From Alicyclobacillus fastidiosus (lineage in GTDB: Bacteria; Bacillota; Bacilli; Alicyclobacillales; Alicyclobacillaceae): a stretch of 64,000 nucleotides of DNA. The translations under genes and the position numbers were made by a program. Position 1 is the stretch's first letter; each line of letters opens with the position of its first letter. The stretch lies in NCBI RefSeq assembly GCF_026651875.1, contig NZ_CP104067.1, forward strand, positions 2,480,001 to 2,544,000, read 5' to 3'. Below, one piece after another: positions 53,643 through 61,865 of the stretch. The notes below the pieces were generated by a model. The model saw nothing but the letters and a program-made list of their open reading frames with translations. It had not been told where the DNA came from and did not search any database.

Positions 53643-54504
53643 ATATCATTTCGCTTTTCTAGATGAGGCGTCAAAGCGTGAAATTCGCCGAGCTACGCTG
53701 AAGGCCATTTCCATTCCAGGCTATCAAGTTCCGTTTGCCTCACGAGAGATGCCTATTGGTCGGGGATGGGGAACAGGCGGCTTACAATTAACACTATCTC
53801 TGATTGGCCGGGAAGACACTGTGAAGGTCATTGACCAAGGAAATGATGAGAGTGTCAACGCTGTAAGCATTCGCAAGCTGATTGAAGAGACGAGCGGAAT
53901 CGCAACGACAACTGACACAACCAAAGCAACGCTGATTCAGACACGTCACAGGATTCCGGAAGAAGAACTTCGCGAAGACCAAATTCTCGTGTTCCAAGTA
54001 CCCCAGCCGGAACCACTGCGCAGAGTCGACGCGAAAGAAATGGGAACAAAGCGCAAACATTCGGAGATGGATTACAGCGGGATTTGGTTGACGCTATACG
54101 AGGATATCGTCCGATGGGGGGAGGTCACCATCGGTGCGGATTATCCATGTTTGGTTCACCATCGCTACTTATTCAATCCGAGTCCCATCCCGCGCTGGGA
54201 CACGCCGCGGCTCCATCAGAGCGGGACGTTGTACTTGTTCGGTGCTGGTCGTGAAAAGAAGATTTATGCGATTCCACCCTTTACGGATGTAACGCCTATG
54301 CAGTTTGACGATTACCCATTTCGGGTCGAGTCTTTCCCGGGTGCGTCATGCAAGTTTTGCGGAAGGGACGACGTATTCCTGAACGAGATATACGACAGTG
54401 TTACTGGCGATCGCCACTTTCAGTGTTCAGATATCTCCTTTTGTCTGAAGAATCGTTCCCCAAGGAGGACGTGTTGTGACTCGGACGGGCCATCAGCGCA
54501 CTAG
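53614..54504 (+). CDS. phnJ: PhnJ, radical-SAM C-P lyase (cluster 1)
   Basis: 296-aa catalytic subunit that cleaves the carbon-phosphorus bond of 5-phosphoribosyl-1-phosphonate to the hydrocarbon and the 1,2-cyclic phosphate. All four cysteines known for PhnJ are present with the expected spacing: Cys246-x2-Cys249-x21-Cys271-x5-Cys277. Other conserved blocks are IPGYQVPFASREMPIGRGWG, TRHRIPEE, LYEDIVRWGE and YLFGAGREK. The start is TTG 53614 inside phnI, comparable to the second copy. The last residues (NRSPRRTCCDSDGPSAH) are unusual and coincide with a possible deletion scar, but the active site is intact. Confidence 0.94.
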   Translation: MNKPRFQSDKYHFAFLDEASKREIRRATLKAISIPGYQVPFASREMPIGRGWGTGGLQLTLSLIGREDTVKVIDQGNDESVNAVSIRKLIEETSGIATTTDTTKATLIQTRHRIPEEELREDQILVFQVPQPEPLRRVDAKEMGTKRKHSEMDYSGIWLTLYEDIVRWGEVTIGADYPCLVHHRYLFNPSPIPRWDTPRLHQSGTLYLFGAGREKKIYAIPPFTDVTPMQFDDYPFRVESFPGASCKFCGRDDVFLNEIYDSVTGDRHFQCSDISFCLKNRSPRRTCCDSDGPSAH

Positions 54505-54547
54505 ATCGAGCTTCTCTTGGAGACACGGCAGGTGGGCGAACGCGTGA
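54476..54547 (+). other. Orphan ribosome site and 23-codon frame, possible scar of lost phnK/phnL
   Basis: AAGGAGG at 54462-54468 stands seven bases before GTG 54476, which opens only 23 codons (MTRTGHQRTRSSFSWRHGRW). In canonical operons phnK starts here. No ABC-type motif is found before the next gene at 54597, so phnK and phnL of this cluster seem to have been deleted. Confidence 0.45.
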
Positions 54548-54596
54548 CCTTTGTCGCCTTGCATTCATTTTCCATTAGAAAGGAAGAGAGAGACCA

Positions 54597-55238
54597 ATGT
54601 ATGAAGTAGCGAACCACAGTGTGGAAGACAACACAAAATTAGGACCGCAGCCACGCATACACAGGACGGCTCGAGTAGTGGAAAGCGAAATCGGGAGTTG
54701 GGCAGACATTGGGGCCGGAAGCAACATTTATCTATCGACGGTGGGCGACTACAGCTACACGGCTGGCGATGCGCAAATCGTATATACGGATGTTGGAAAA
54801 TTCTGTTCCGTCGCCTCGCATGTACGGCTTAACCCAGGGAATCATCCGATGTGGCGTGTTACGCAACACCATTTTACGTATCGACGACAAGCCTACGAAT
54901 TCGACACTCGCGACGATGAGGAATTTTTTGAGTGGAGAAAGGAACATCGCGTCATTATCAGACACGATGTTTGGATTGGGCATAACGCAACGGTGATGCC
55001 GGGTGTCAAGGTGGGGACGGGTGCGGTCATTGGCGCAGGCGCGGTGGTGACGAAAGACGTGGATCCCTACACTATCGTCGTGGGCGTACCTGCGAAACCG
55101 CTTCGTCCGCGCTTTCCGAAAGAAGTGGCCGACAGATTGCTTACTATCGCCTGGTGGGATTGGCCCAGAGATGTGTTGGAAGAGCGATTCAATGACTTTC
55201 TGAATCTCGAACTTTTTTTGGAGAAGTACTCGGTATGA
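54597..55238 (+). CDS. Hexapeptide-repeat transferase of phosphonate operons
   Basis: 213-aa left-handed beta-helix acyltransferase. Hexapeptide repeats run through IGSWADIGAGSNIYLSTVGDYSY and VWIGHNATVMPGVKVGTGAVIGAGAVVTKDV, with the loop His in NPGNHPMWRVTQHHFTY. It matches the hexapeptide-family phosphonate metabolism protein often found in phn operons, a candidate acetyltransferase for aminoalkylphosphonates, analogous in role to PhnO. The ATG follows AAGGAAGAGAG. It overlaps the next gene by four bases, so cluster 1 continues as one operon. Confidence 0.88.
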   Translation: MYEVANHSVEDNTKLGPQPRIHRTARVVESEIGSWADIGAGSNIYLSTVGDYSYTAGDAQIVYTDVGKFCSVASHVRLNPGNHPMWRVTQHHFTYRRQAYEFDTRDDEEFFEWRKEHRVIIRHDVWIGHNATVMPGVKVGTGAVIGAGAVVTKDVDPYTIVVGVPAKPLRPRFPKEVADRLLTIAWWDWPRDVLEERFNDFLNLELFLEKYSV

Positions 55239-56065
55239 GTGAAAGGTCACCGCTCCGTATCTTAACCATCAATACCTGGAAATGCGACGGGAACTATGAT
55301 CTGCGGATGCAGGCTCTCGCGAAACAAATTTCGTCCCTTGACCCGGATGTGATTACCCTTCAGGAGTCATTTCGCACGGTCGACGGGACGGTTGATACAG
55401 CGAAATCGTTGGCGAACGCTCTCGGTATGCACTGTCAGTTCGCCCAGGCGAGGCGAAAAACGCGCATGGTGAAAGCTCGGGTGGTCGAGAGCGACAGTGG
55501 ACTTGCAATGCTTTCGCGGGTACCTATTCAATCGACACATCGTCTTGTGTTGCCGACCGATTCTCCAAGCGAAGAGCGGGTGGCGCTCCTTGGCATCCTT
55601 GACTGGCACGGTGTAGTCGTGAACATTGCGAATGTACATTTCACGCATTTACCGGAGCGGATGCTAGTAAAGCGTGCGCAGTTAAGTGCCGTTCTTGATG
55701 CATGCTCCACTGACGCCGGAATCGATGTTCACGCAAATTTAATTTGCGGTGATTTCAATACACCGTTACATGAGTTACAAGAGTTACTTGCCGGTCGAAA
55801 CGAATGGACAATCCGGGATAGTTACGTGCTGGGCGGGGGCGAGTCGGAGCGTATCACCATACGCGGCATTGGCGCGGATTGGCCCGACGCGGTGTGCATT
55901 GATTATATTCTGCATGTCCAGAAGTCTACTGAGTCATCGACCGTCCGGTTCGAAGATTCTTCAATTGTATTGAACCAGCCTAACGGGAAAACGGGCGTAT
56001 TTCCAAGTGATCACTATGGTGTCATGACGACGATGCACTTCGTAAATGGAGGCGAAGCATTCTGA
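55235..56065 (+). CDS. Endonuclease/exonuclease/phosphatase (EEP) family protein in the phn operon
   Basis: 276-aa metal-dependent phosphoesterase of the DNase I-like fold. Visible catalytic elements: Asn in LTINTWKCDG, the metal Glu in VITLQESF, the His in NVHFTHLP, the GDFNTP motif and the terminal SDHYG with the Asp-His pair. It overlaps the transferase by four bases and touches phnM by one base, so it is translated as part of the C-P lyase operon. Its gene order suggests a role on phosphoribosyl intermediates, for example in place of PhnP (cyclic phosphate diesterase), which is not seen. That role is inferred only. Confidence 0.85.
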   Translation: MSERSPLRILTINTWKCDGNYDLRMQALAKQISSLDPDVITLQESFRTVDGTVDTAKSLANALGMHCQFAQARRKTRMVKARVVESDSGLAMLSRVPIQSTHRLVLPTDSPSEERVALLGILDWHGVVVNIANVHFTHLPERMLVKRAQLSAVLDACSTDAGIDVHANLICGDFNTPLHELQELLAGRNEWTIRDSYVLGGGESERITIRGIGADWPDAVCIDYILHVQKSTESSTVRFEDSSIVLNQPNGKTGVFPSDHYGVMTTMHFVNGGEAF

Positions 56066-56706
56066 TGGAGCATGAACATATCATCACAGGAAATATTGTG
56101 ACTCCTACAGGCATTATTGAGCACGGTGCAGTTATAGTTCGAGATGGAAAAATCGTCGACATCGACGAGTTGTCACGTTCTTTGAAAGCGCGTGTAGTAG
56201 AAGACGAGGCTGTCGAATGGGTGTTACCTGGTATGATTGACACGCACAGTGATGCCATCGAAACGGAAATGCAGCCACGGCCGGGTAGTCTCTTTCCCAT
56301 TGAGGTTTCATTTCACGAACTTGAGCGAAAACTGGCGGCACAGGGAATCACGACCATCTACCACGCATTAAGTATGCTCGCGGACCAGTCTAGCGACTGG
56401 GCTCGACAGAACGACACGGTGAAACGGCTGATTTTCGATATCCGTAAACTGTCTCGACAACATTCGCTCATCCGCCATCGTCTTCACCTGCGGTTCGAAA
56501 TCACGAATTTGACAGCCGTTCCTTATGTCGAAGAGTTGCTGAAATCAGAGAGTATCGAACAAGTATCGTTTATGGATCATTCACCAGGGCAAGGACAGTT
56601 TCGCAGCCTTGAGCATCAGAAAAAGTTGATTATGTCAAAGCATGCTTTGTCTGAAGAGCAGGCGGATCAGGTGTTGGCGAACCGTATGGGGCAACCAAAG
56701 GTAAAT

Positions 56707-58329
56707 AGGGCCTGCTGAACGATTTAATACACAGGCCCCATGATGCAAAAATCAACCTCAAAGAGTTCTCCAAACAAGAGCCAGAAAAGAAGCCGCAGCC
56801 TCTTTTCGAGGTTCATGACCAACAGTTGCAGGGCGATCACAGTCTCGCTCGTCTGACGAAGCCGTGCTCGAATCAAGCCAAGCCCATAGTTTCGCTTGGC
56901 TTCGCCAAATTTCCCTTCCACCGCGTTACGCTCACCCACGTCCTCGCGCTCTTGTTGCTTTTCTCCTGGCTCCACATGCTTTGGCGGACGACCAAGTTTC
57001 GGCCCGCTCAACCGGATTCCGTGTTCCTTGCAGTACCTGAGGTTCTCTCGCGTTCGATAGATTTTGTCCGCCAGAACGGCTTCCGGATAGCAACCGAAGC
57101 GCTCAACATACCGCTCTACGGATTCAATCAGGGTCGTTCCCTCATTGAAGCTATCCCAGCTTGTCTTCTCCATCATGGCGTATCCGTCCACAACACTGAT
57201 GGCGACCTTTGAACCGAACTCCACATTCGCTTTTGCTTTTCCACGTACAATGGGTCGAACGTCTGGCTGTGCGATGCTGACGATTCTGTCGTCAACCCGG
57301 TGGCTTCGCGTGCGATACATCTCTCGTTGTTGGCGATGCAACTCGCCAATAACCAAGAGATCGCGGTATTGTTTCCGCGAGAGGGTAGTAAGCGGTGTAT
57401 GTTCTGCCAGTTGTTCAATGAATCTCAAGTCCCTTGCCACATAGCGCAACTGTCGCCCAATAGCCTTACGAATCTCTGACCGGCTTGGCTTTCGGTTCTT
57501 TGCCGTTCGCAAGTAGTCACGACGCGCTTGGCGCCGCCGGTCTCTAGGTTTCTTCATGTAGCCGACATGTGACGCATGGAGTGTGTCGATGATGTCCTCC
57601 AACTTCTCACGCGCTGTGTTCAACAGTGTCAGGTCTGTCGGATACGCAATATCTGCAGGCGCGCAGGTTGCATCCAGAATAAGCTTCCCTTGATGCGCAC
57701 GTGGTTCTTGAGATTCTGCTTGTGGACGACCGTTTGCATCTTCCCCGGAGGAGGTTGGAGGATTGTCTTTGGGACCGTTGTCGTCTCCATCCTCTTCTTC
57801 CTCACGTGCTGCCTGCACAATCCACTCATTCACTTGGTTAATAGCATCAGGGCCAAGCCGCTTACGAAAGTATGTCAGCAGAGAAGGATCAAAAGGCGGT
57901 TCTTCCTGATATGCCTCAAGACCGAGGAAGTACTGCAGGTACGGGTTTTCCGTGATGTGTTGAACCAAGTGGCGGTCTGAAAAGCCTTCACGTTCCTGAA
58001 TGATGAGCGCACCAAGCGCCATTCTAACGGACATTGCGCGCCCGCCTCGAAGGTCCTTGCTAAAGTGTTTGCTGTATTCTTGTTCCACGCGTCGCCACGG
58101 GATGAGATAGGAGAGCTCAACCCAACGATTATCTTCTCTGAGTCGACCACCGAACGGTAGAAAGAAGTCGCCGGGGAGTATCTGTTGATCTTGATGATTC
58201 GCGTACATTGTCCGTCCTCCAAGTGCACGGTTTTTCGCACGTTCCGCTCAAAATCCATACACTTGTATTCGACAAAACACACCCGAAACCCTTGCTACTA
58301 CTGGGATTTCAATTCATTCAGCAGGCCCT
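56707..58329 (-). mobile_element. IS5/IS1182-type insertion sequence in phnM
   Basis: Element of 1,623 bp with perfect 13-bp inverted repeats AGGGCCTGCTGAA (56707-56719) and the complement (58317-58329). Target duplication AAAT at 56703-56706 and 58330-58333. The intact ends, intact transposase and clean duplication point to a recent event. Confidence 0.9.
56724..58208 (-). CDS. IS5/IS1182-type transposase (DUF772 plus DDE domain)
   Basis: 494-aa transposase. The N-terminal DUF772 region (RMALGALIIQEREGFSDRHLVQHITENPYLQYFLGL) is followed by an acidic linker (EEEDGDDNGPKDN) and the DDE core: LILDATCAPADIAYP, the second Asp in AVLADKIYRTRENL, and Glu in RNAVEGKFGEAKRNYGL. Undamaged. A decayed relative is found at 4725-4927. 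Confidence 0.92.
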   Translation of the reverse strand: MYANHQDQQILPGDFFLPFGGRLREDNRWVELSYLIPWRRVEQEYSKHFSKDLRGGRAMSVRMALGALIIQEREGFSDRHLVQHITENPYLQYFLGLEAYQEEPPFDPSLLTYFRKRLGPDAINQVNEWIVQAAREEEEDGDDNGPKDNPPTSSGEDANGRPQAESQEPRAHQGKLILDATCAPADIAYPTDLTLLNTAREKLEDIIDTLHASHVGYMKKPRDRRRQARRDYLRTAKNRKPSRSEIRKAIGRQLRYVARDLRFIEQLAEHTPLTTLSRKQYRDLLVIGELHRQQREMYRTRSHRVDDRIVSIAQPDVRPIVRGKAKANVEFGSKVAISVVDGYAMMEKTSWDSFNEGTTLIESVERYVERFGCYPEAVLADKIYRTRENLRYCKEHGIRLSGPKLGRPPKHVEPGEKQQEREDVGERNAVEGKFGEAKRNYGLGLIRARLRQTSETVIALQLLVMNLEKRLRLLFWLLFGELFEVDFCIMGPVY

Positions 58330-59058
58330 AAATATCGAAGAATTGGCACGCCTTGCCGCTGTGGCAAAGGACCACGGAATTCCGCTCGCCTCGCATGACG
58401 ATGACTCTATTGGAAAACTGGACCTGATGCGCAATTGGAACGTGGCGATCAGCGAGTTTCCGGTCGAACTCGGCGTCGCCATCGAGGCCAAACAGAGAGG
58501 ATTGGCCGTTGTAATGGGCGCACCGAACGTCGTGCTTGGCAAGTCGCACAGTAACAACGTGTCGGCCTTCGAAGCGATTTCGTACGGCGCAGTCGATATT
58601 TTATGTTCGGACTACTATCCTCCATCGATGCTACAGGCAGTCTTTTTTCTCTACCGAAGCGGCATATCTATGGTCGATGCCGTAAATCTTGTCTCGTTGA
58701 ATCCGGCAAAAGCCTTGCGTCTCGACGATTCGCTCGGCTCTATCGAGATTGGCAAAACAGCCGATTTGTTAAAAATCCGTGAGTATCGACAAATTCCAGC
58801 GATTCAGGAGGTCTACGTCGAAGGGAACTTAGTATGCCAGATGTCTTATCAGAAGCTCGCTATGGAGACGATTGGAAAGTGAGTAGTGGAGGTGACATTT
58901 AAGACCCGACACAGCCGAATCTAAGGTAATGTGATTCAGAATCTATAACAACAGACTGGGTTTCCGATCGTTGGTGTGGAATTGAGTTTCAACAGTACTA
59001 AAGGCAGTGTTGGACAATCGTGTGCCTCATCCAATTTTTCAATGAATGGGGAGTTTTG

Positions 59059-59682
59059 ATGAAAATCGGTTTCGCGGTGATTCCGAACGAGAGTCTGATT
59101 GATACCCTAATCTCTTTTCAAGTTGAAATGAACAGTACAATTGCTTTGGAGCCCAAGTTGGGGCACACGTACAATTTACCTCATATTACGCTGATTCAGG
59201 GAGATTTTAAGGACAGCCTTAAATATATTGATGTTTTGTACGACCTTCAGGATTACCTAGTCGGCTCAATGATAGAAACACTGGTTGCATCTGTCCAAGA
59301 AATCTTCTATCAGCCTGTGGGGTGGTATTTCGTACGTATCCAAAAAGAACCATGGCTAATCCACTTGCACAATCACCTATTCGACATAGTCAAAGACGAC
59401 ATGTTGCCAGGAGTCGTCAATCCAGATAAAGAGCGATGGTTCACGCCACTAGAGACACAGAACACTCGGAAATATGGGTACCGTTACATTGGAGAAGCTT
59501 ATTTACCTCACATTACACTCGGAAGAAATCCCGATCTCACGAAGTCAAAACTGATTTTTGAGATGAATCGAAGATGGGAAAGAGCAAATATTGCTTCACC
59601 ACAGTTGATGAGCCGATTAACCGTCTATGAAATGGGCGAAAACGGTGCCCATGCACAAACATTAGCAAGTCTCTTCATTTGA
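59059..59682 (+). CDS. 2H phosphoesterase-family (LigT-like) protein
   Basis: 207-aa protein with the two diagnostic H-x-T motifs of the 2H phosphoesterase superfamily: His42-x-Thr44 in NLPHITLIQG and His151-x-Thr153 in YLPHITLGRN. The ATG at 59059 follows GGGGAG at six bases. 2H enzymes act on 2',3'- or 1'',2''-cyclic phosphates, and a 2H-type protein (DUF1045) is known from phosphonate operons. Placed between two C-P lyase clusters, it is a candidate to open the ribosyl 1,2-cyclic phosphate made by PhnJ, although it may be an unrelated neighbour. Confidence 0.8.
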   Translation: MKIGFAVIPNESLIDTLISFQVEMNSTIALEPKLGHTYNLPHITLIQGDFKDSLKYIDVLYDLQDYLVGSMIETLVASVQEIFYQPVGWYFVRIQKEPWLIHLHNHLFDIVKDDMLPGVVNPDKERWFTPLETQNTRKYGYRYIGEAYLPHITLGRNPDLTKSKLIFEMNRRWERANIASPQLMSRLTVYEMGENGAHAQTLASLFI

Positions 59683-59752
59683 ACGTTATATATTTATTCC
59701 TTCGTAGAAGATTTCATAGAGTTTTACGAAACGTTTATCTTTCCTTCGCATA

Positions 59753-59773
59753 CCCAACATGTCGACAAGTTAC
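59753..59773 (+). promoter_or_regulatory. Putative shared operator (copy 3, phnF operon)
   Basis: Third match to CCCnACATGTnnACAAGnTA, 295 bases upstream of phnF. Sixteen of 21 positions are identical in all three copies. Confidence 0.55.
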
Positions 59774-59987
59774 CTTACTTACATAAGCAGAAAGTTAGTG
59801 AATGCCAAAGCATTGCTGCGGCTCAGGTAACGGCGATCGAAGACGACGTCAACTCACTGATTTAGGCTGGACAATGAGTATGGTGGAGGACGGATATAGT
59901 CGACGGAAACGGTGAGGCGCACCCAAGGTAGCCTAAACAAGCGAGTCGTCACATTGATTGTCTTCATTACGCCTCACTAATATTCGT

Positions 59988-60027
59988 CTAGAAAAGGGAG
60001 GAGTAGTAAACCGTCTCCCTTTTCTAG
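59988..60027 (+). promoter_or_regulatory. Hairpin in the phnF leader
   Basis: Perfect 13-bp stem CTAGAAAAGGGAG (59988-60000) with CTCCCTTTTCTAG (60015-60027) and a 14-base loop, 40 bases before the phnF start. It may be a terminator, an attenuator-like structure or an operator. A near-palindrome TCTAGATATCTAAA follows before the ribosome site. Confidence 0.5.
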
Positions 60028-60067
60028 GTGAGATGTTGTCTAGATATCTAAATAGGAGGTTCCGTAA

Positions 60068-60838
60068 GTGATTGAACGGAAAAGTGGGATGCCGTATTAC
60101 CTCCAAGTGGCGGATTACCTGATGGAGAAGATTGAAAGTCAGGAGTATCCAGTGGGTGAGAAAATTCCTTCTGAGTGGGAATTATCGAGGCTGTTTGACG
60201 TCAATCGACACACGGTTCGTCAGGCGGTAGCCAAGCTTGTAAGCATTGGGTTGGTCACCACCGTGAAAGGTCTTGGCTCCTACGTGAAATCCACACCTGT
60301 GATTCCGTATTATCTCTCACAGCAAACCCGCTTTACGGAGAATGTGGATAGTCTCGGGAAATCTCCGAAGAGCGAACTACTTGATTGGAGCAAGGGGTTA
60401 CCTACGGAACATGAACGGCAGCAACTGGCACTCGATCGCCAAGAGAAGGTTTACCGAATGGATATTCTTCGTTCCATCGATGGGACTCCGTATTCTATGT
60501 CGACGACAGTGCTTCCCGAAAAATTTGTTCCATCTCTGGACACACATTTAGATGACTTTAATTCTCTCTATCGCATTTTACAACAACAATATGGATTCCG
60601 GCCGATTCGTCTACGTTCGATCATCAAAGCGAAATCTTGCGTACCTATGGATGCTAGATACCTGCCCGAAGACGTTCCAATCATTTATGTTGAGAGTTTG
60701 GCGATTCACCCGATAACGAAAATGCCCGTAGAAATCGCCATAGGGCGTACACGCGGGGATATGAATGAGATGGTTGTTCAATTTGGAAATGGAGGAGAAC
60801 CGAGTGGATACGAGGCAACGAACAAAAATCCTGAGTGA
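60068..60838 (+). CDS. phnF: PhnF, GntR/HutC-family regulator of phosphonate genes
   Basis: 256-aa regulator. An N-terminal GntR winged helix (about residues 1-75: YYLQVADYLMEKIESQEYPVGEKIPSEWELSRLFDVNRHTVRQAVAKLVS) is followed by a UTRA effector domain (residues 95-240, ending IHPITKMPVEIAIGRTRGDMNEMVVQFG). The GTG at 60068 follows TAGGAGG. It overlaps phnG2 by 35 bases and is the first gene of cluster 2. PhnF proteins repress phn genes and respond to phosphate-related signals in other bacteria. The shared 21-bp motif is a candidate binding site. Confidence 0.92.
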   Translation: MIERKSGMPYYLQVADYLMEKIESQEYPVGEKIPSEWELSRLFDVNRHTVRQAVAKLVSIGLVTTVKGLGSYVKSTPVIPYYLSQQTRFTENVDSLGKSPKSELLDWSKGLPTEHERQQLALDRQEKVYRMDILRSIDGTPYSMSTTVLPEKFVPSLDTHLDDFNSLYRILQQQYGFRPIRLRSIIKAKSCVPMDARYLPEDVPIIYVESLAIHPITKMPVEIAIGRTRGDMNEMVVQFGNGGEPSGYEATNKNPE

Positions 60839-61250
60839 AATTTCACTTCGTGAACTTCAACCTTGGATGGTGCAAGTTAAGCGGATGGCAGACATTCAAG
60901 TGATTAAACCACCGCAGATGGGTTTAGTGATGATGCGAGCGAAGGAGAGCGTTGAGCAGGAAGTTTTCAACGCTGGTGAAGTTTTGGTGTCAGAGTGCGC
61001 TGTGATGGTGGACGGGCAACTCGGCTATGGTGTCATCACAGAGAAGGATTTAGAACGCGTACATGCGCTAGCGGTATTAGATGCCATCTTTCATGCGAAC
61101 AACTCCAAGTGGGAGGCGCTACAGAAGGAATTGGATGCGTGGCTCCTTGAGCAAGAAGGTCAGCAAGATGAGTCTTGGCGGCGCGATTTTGCGAAGATTC
61201 AACGTAGTTTGGTGAACTTCGATTTATTGGAAGAGGTGGATAACGACTAA
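60804..61250 (+). CDS. phnG: PhnG, C-P lyase core subunit (cluster 2)
   Basis: 148-aa PhnG. The GTG at 60804 is selected because GGAGGAG lies six bases upstream, inside the end of phnF. Family blocks: GLVMMRAKESVEQEVFNAGEVLVSECAVMV and GYGVITEKDLERVHALAVLDAIFHA. Its stop overlaps the phnH start by one base. It differs strongly from PhnG of cluster 1, indicating two anciently separated sets rather than a recent duplication. Confidence 0.92.
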   Translation: MDTRQRTKILSEISLRELQPWMVQVKRMADIQVIKPPQMGLVMMRAKESVEQEVFNAGEVLVSECAVMVDGQLGYGVITEKDLERVHALAVLDAIFHANNSKWEALQKELDAWLLEQEGQQDESWRRDFAKIQRSLVNFDLLEEVDND

Positions 61251-61864
61251 TGACGACACATTCATTACCTACGATATCGGAGCAGGAGAGCGCTACTCAG
61301 GAGTTGTTTCGCACCCTGTTGGACTGCATGTCGAGACCAGGGAAGATAGCGAAACTAGCTCCGTCAAATGGCGTCCTTGAAATCGACCTCACCCCCTATG
61401 TGGTGAGCGTAGCCTTGACCCTGCTCGATCAAGAAGTGACGTTCCAGATTGTTCATGATAAGGGGTCTAGTTCCTCGACGCTGCAAGTGTATACGATGGC
61501 AAGCTTGGCCCCACTAAACCAGTGCGATTTTGTGTTTATGCACGGGACTGATAGCGTGGATGTCTGCGGTTTGAAGCGAGGTGTCCTTGCCTATCCGGAT
61601 GAGAGTGCAACGGTGGTATGTTCTGTGAACCAATTGTCCGACTCGAAACTATATCAATCAGGAACAACCAAACTTACTCTCTCGGGACCAGGAATCAAGG
61701 ACCAGTGTCAGCTCTTTCTTGACGGCATCGACGAGCAGCTACTGTCACTGTGGCAGAGAGCCAACCAGGAATATCCACTTGGAATCGATTGGATTTTTGT
61801 TGACGAGATGGGGAACGTCTGTTGTATTCCACGCAGCACGCAGTTTGCATGGGAGGTGATGTGA
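61250..61864 (+). CDS. phnH: PhnH, C-P lyase core subunit (cluster 2)
   Basis: 204-aa PhnH. Conserved parts: ATQELFRTLLDCMSRPGKI, LDQEVTFQIV, the C-terminal LSGPGIKDQ and RANQEYPLGIDWIFVDEMGNVCCIPRST. Somewhat shorter than the cluster 1 protein. Starts on the last base of the phnG stop codon. phnI begins one base after the stop. Confidence 0.92.
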   Translation: MTTHSLPTISEQESATQELFRTLLDCMSRPGKIAKLAPSNGVLEIDLTPYVVSVALTLLDQEVTFQIVHDKGSSSSTLQVYTMASLAPLNQCDFVFMHGTDSVDVCGLKRGVLAYPDESATVVCSVNQLSDSKLYQSGTTKLTLSGPGIKDQCQLFLDGIDEQLLSLWQRANQEYPLGIDWIFVDEMGNVCCIPRSTQFAWEVM

Positions 61865-61865
61865 G

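Larger units (their letters stand above)
56065..58882 (+). pseudogene. phnM: phnM (RPnTP diphosphohydrolase) interrupted by an IS
   Basis: Amidohydrolase-superfamily enzyme that removes pyrophosphate from ribose triphosphonate. The first part (56065-56706) has the metal site THSDAIETEMQPRP and NLTAVPYVEELL; the second (58334-58882) has IPLASHDDDS, GAPNVVLGKSHSNN and SLNPAKALRLDDSLGSIEIGKTADLL. An IS with 4-bp target duplication AAAT splits it after Asn214. Joining the parts without the IS and one AAAT gives an uninterrupted 396-aa protein (QPKVN then IEELARLA), so precise excision would restore it. As it stands only the first 214 residues plus four foreign ones can be made. Confidence 0.92.
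59683..60067 (+). other. Upstream region of phosphonate cluster 2
   Basis: About 385 bases without a gene. It holds the shared 21-bp motif (59753-59773) and a strong hairpin directly before phnF (59988-60027). Confidence 0.5.
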
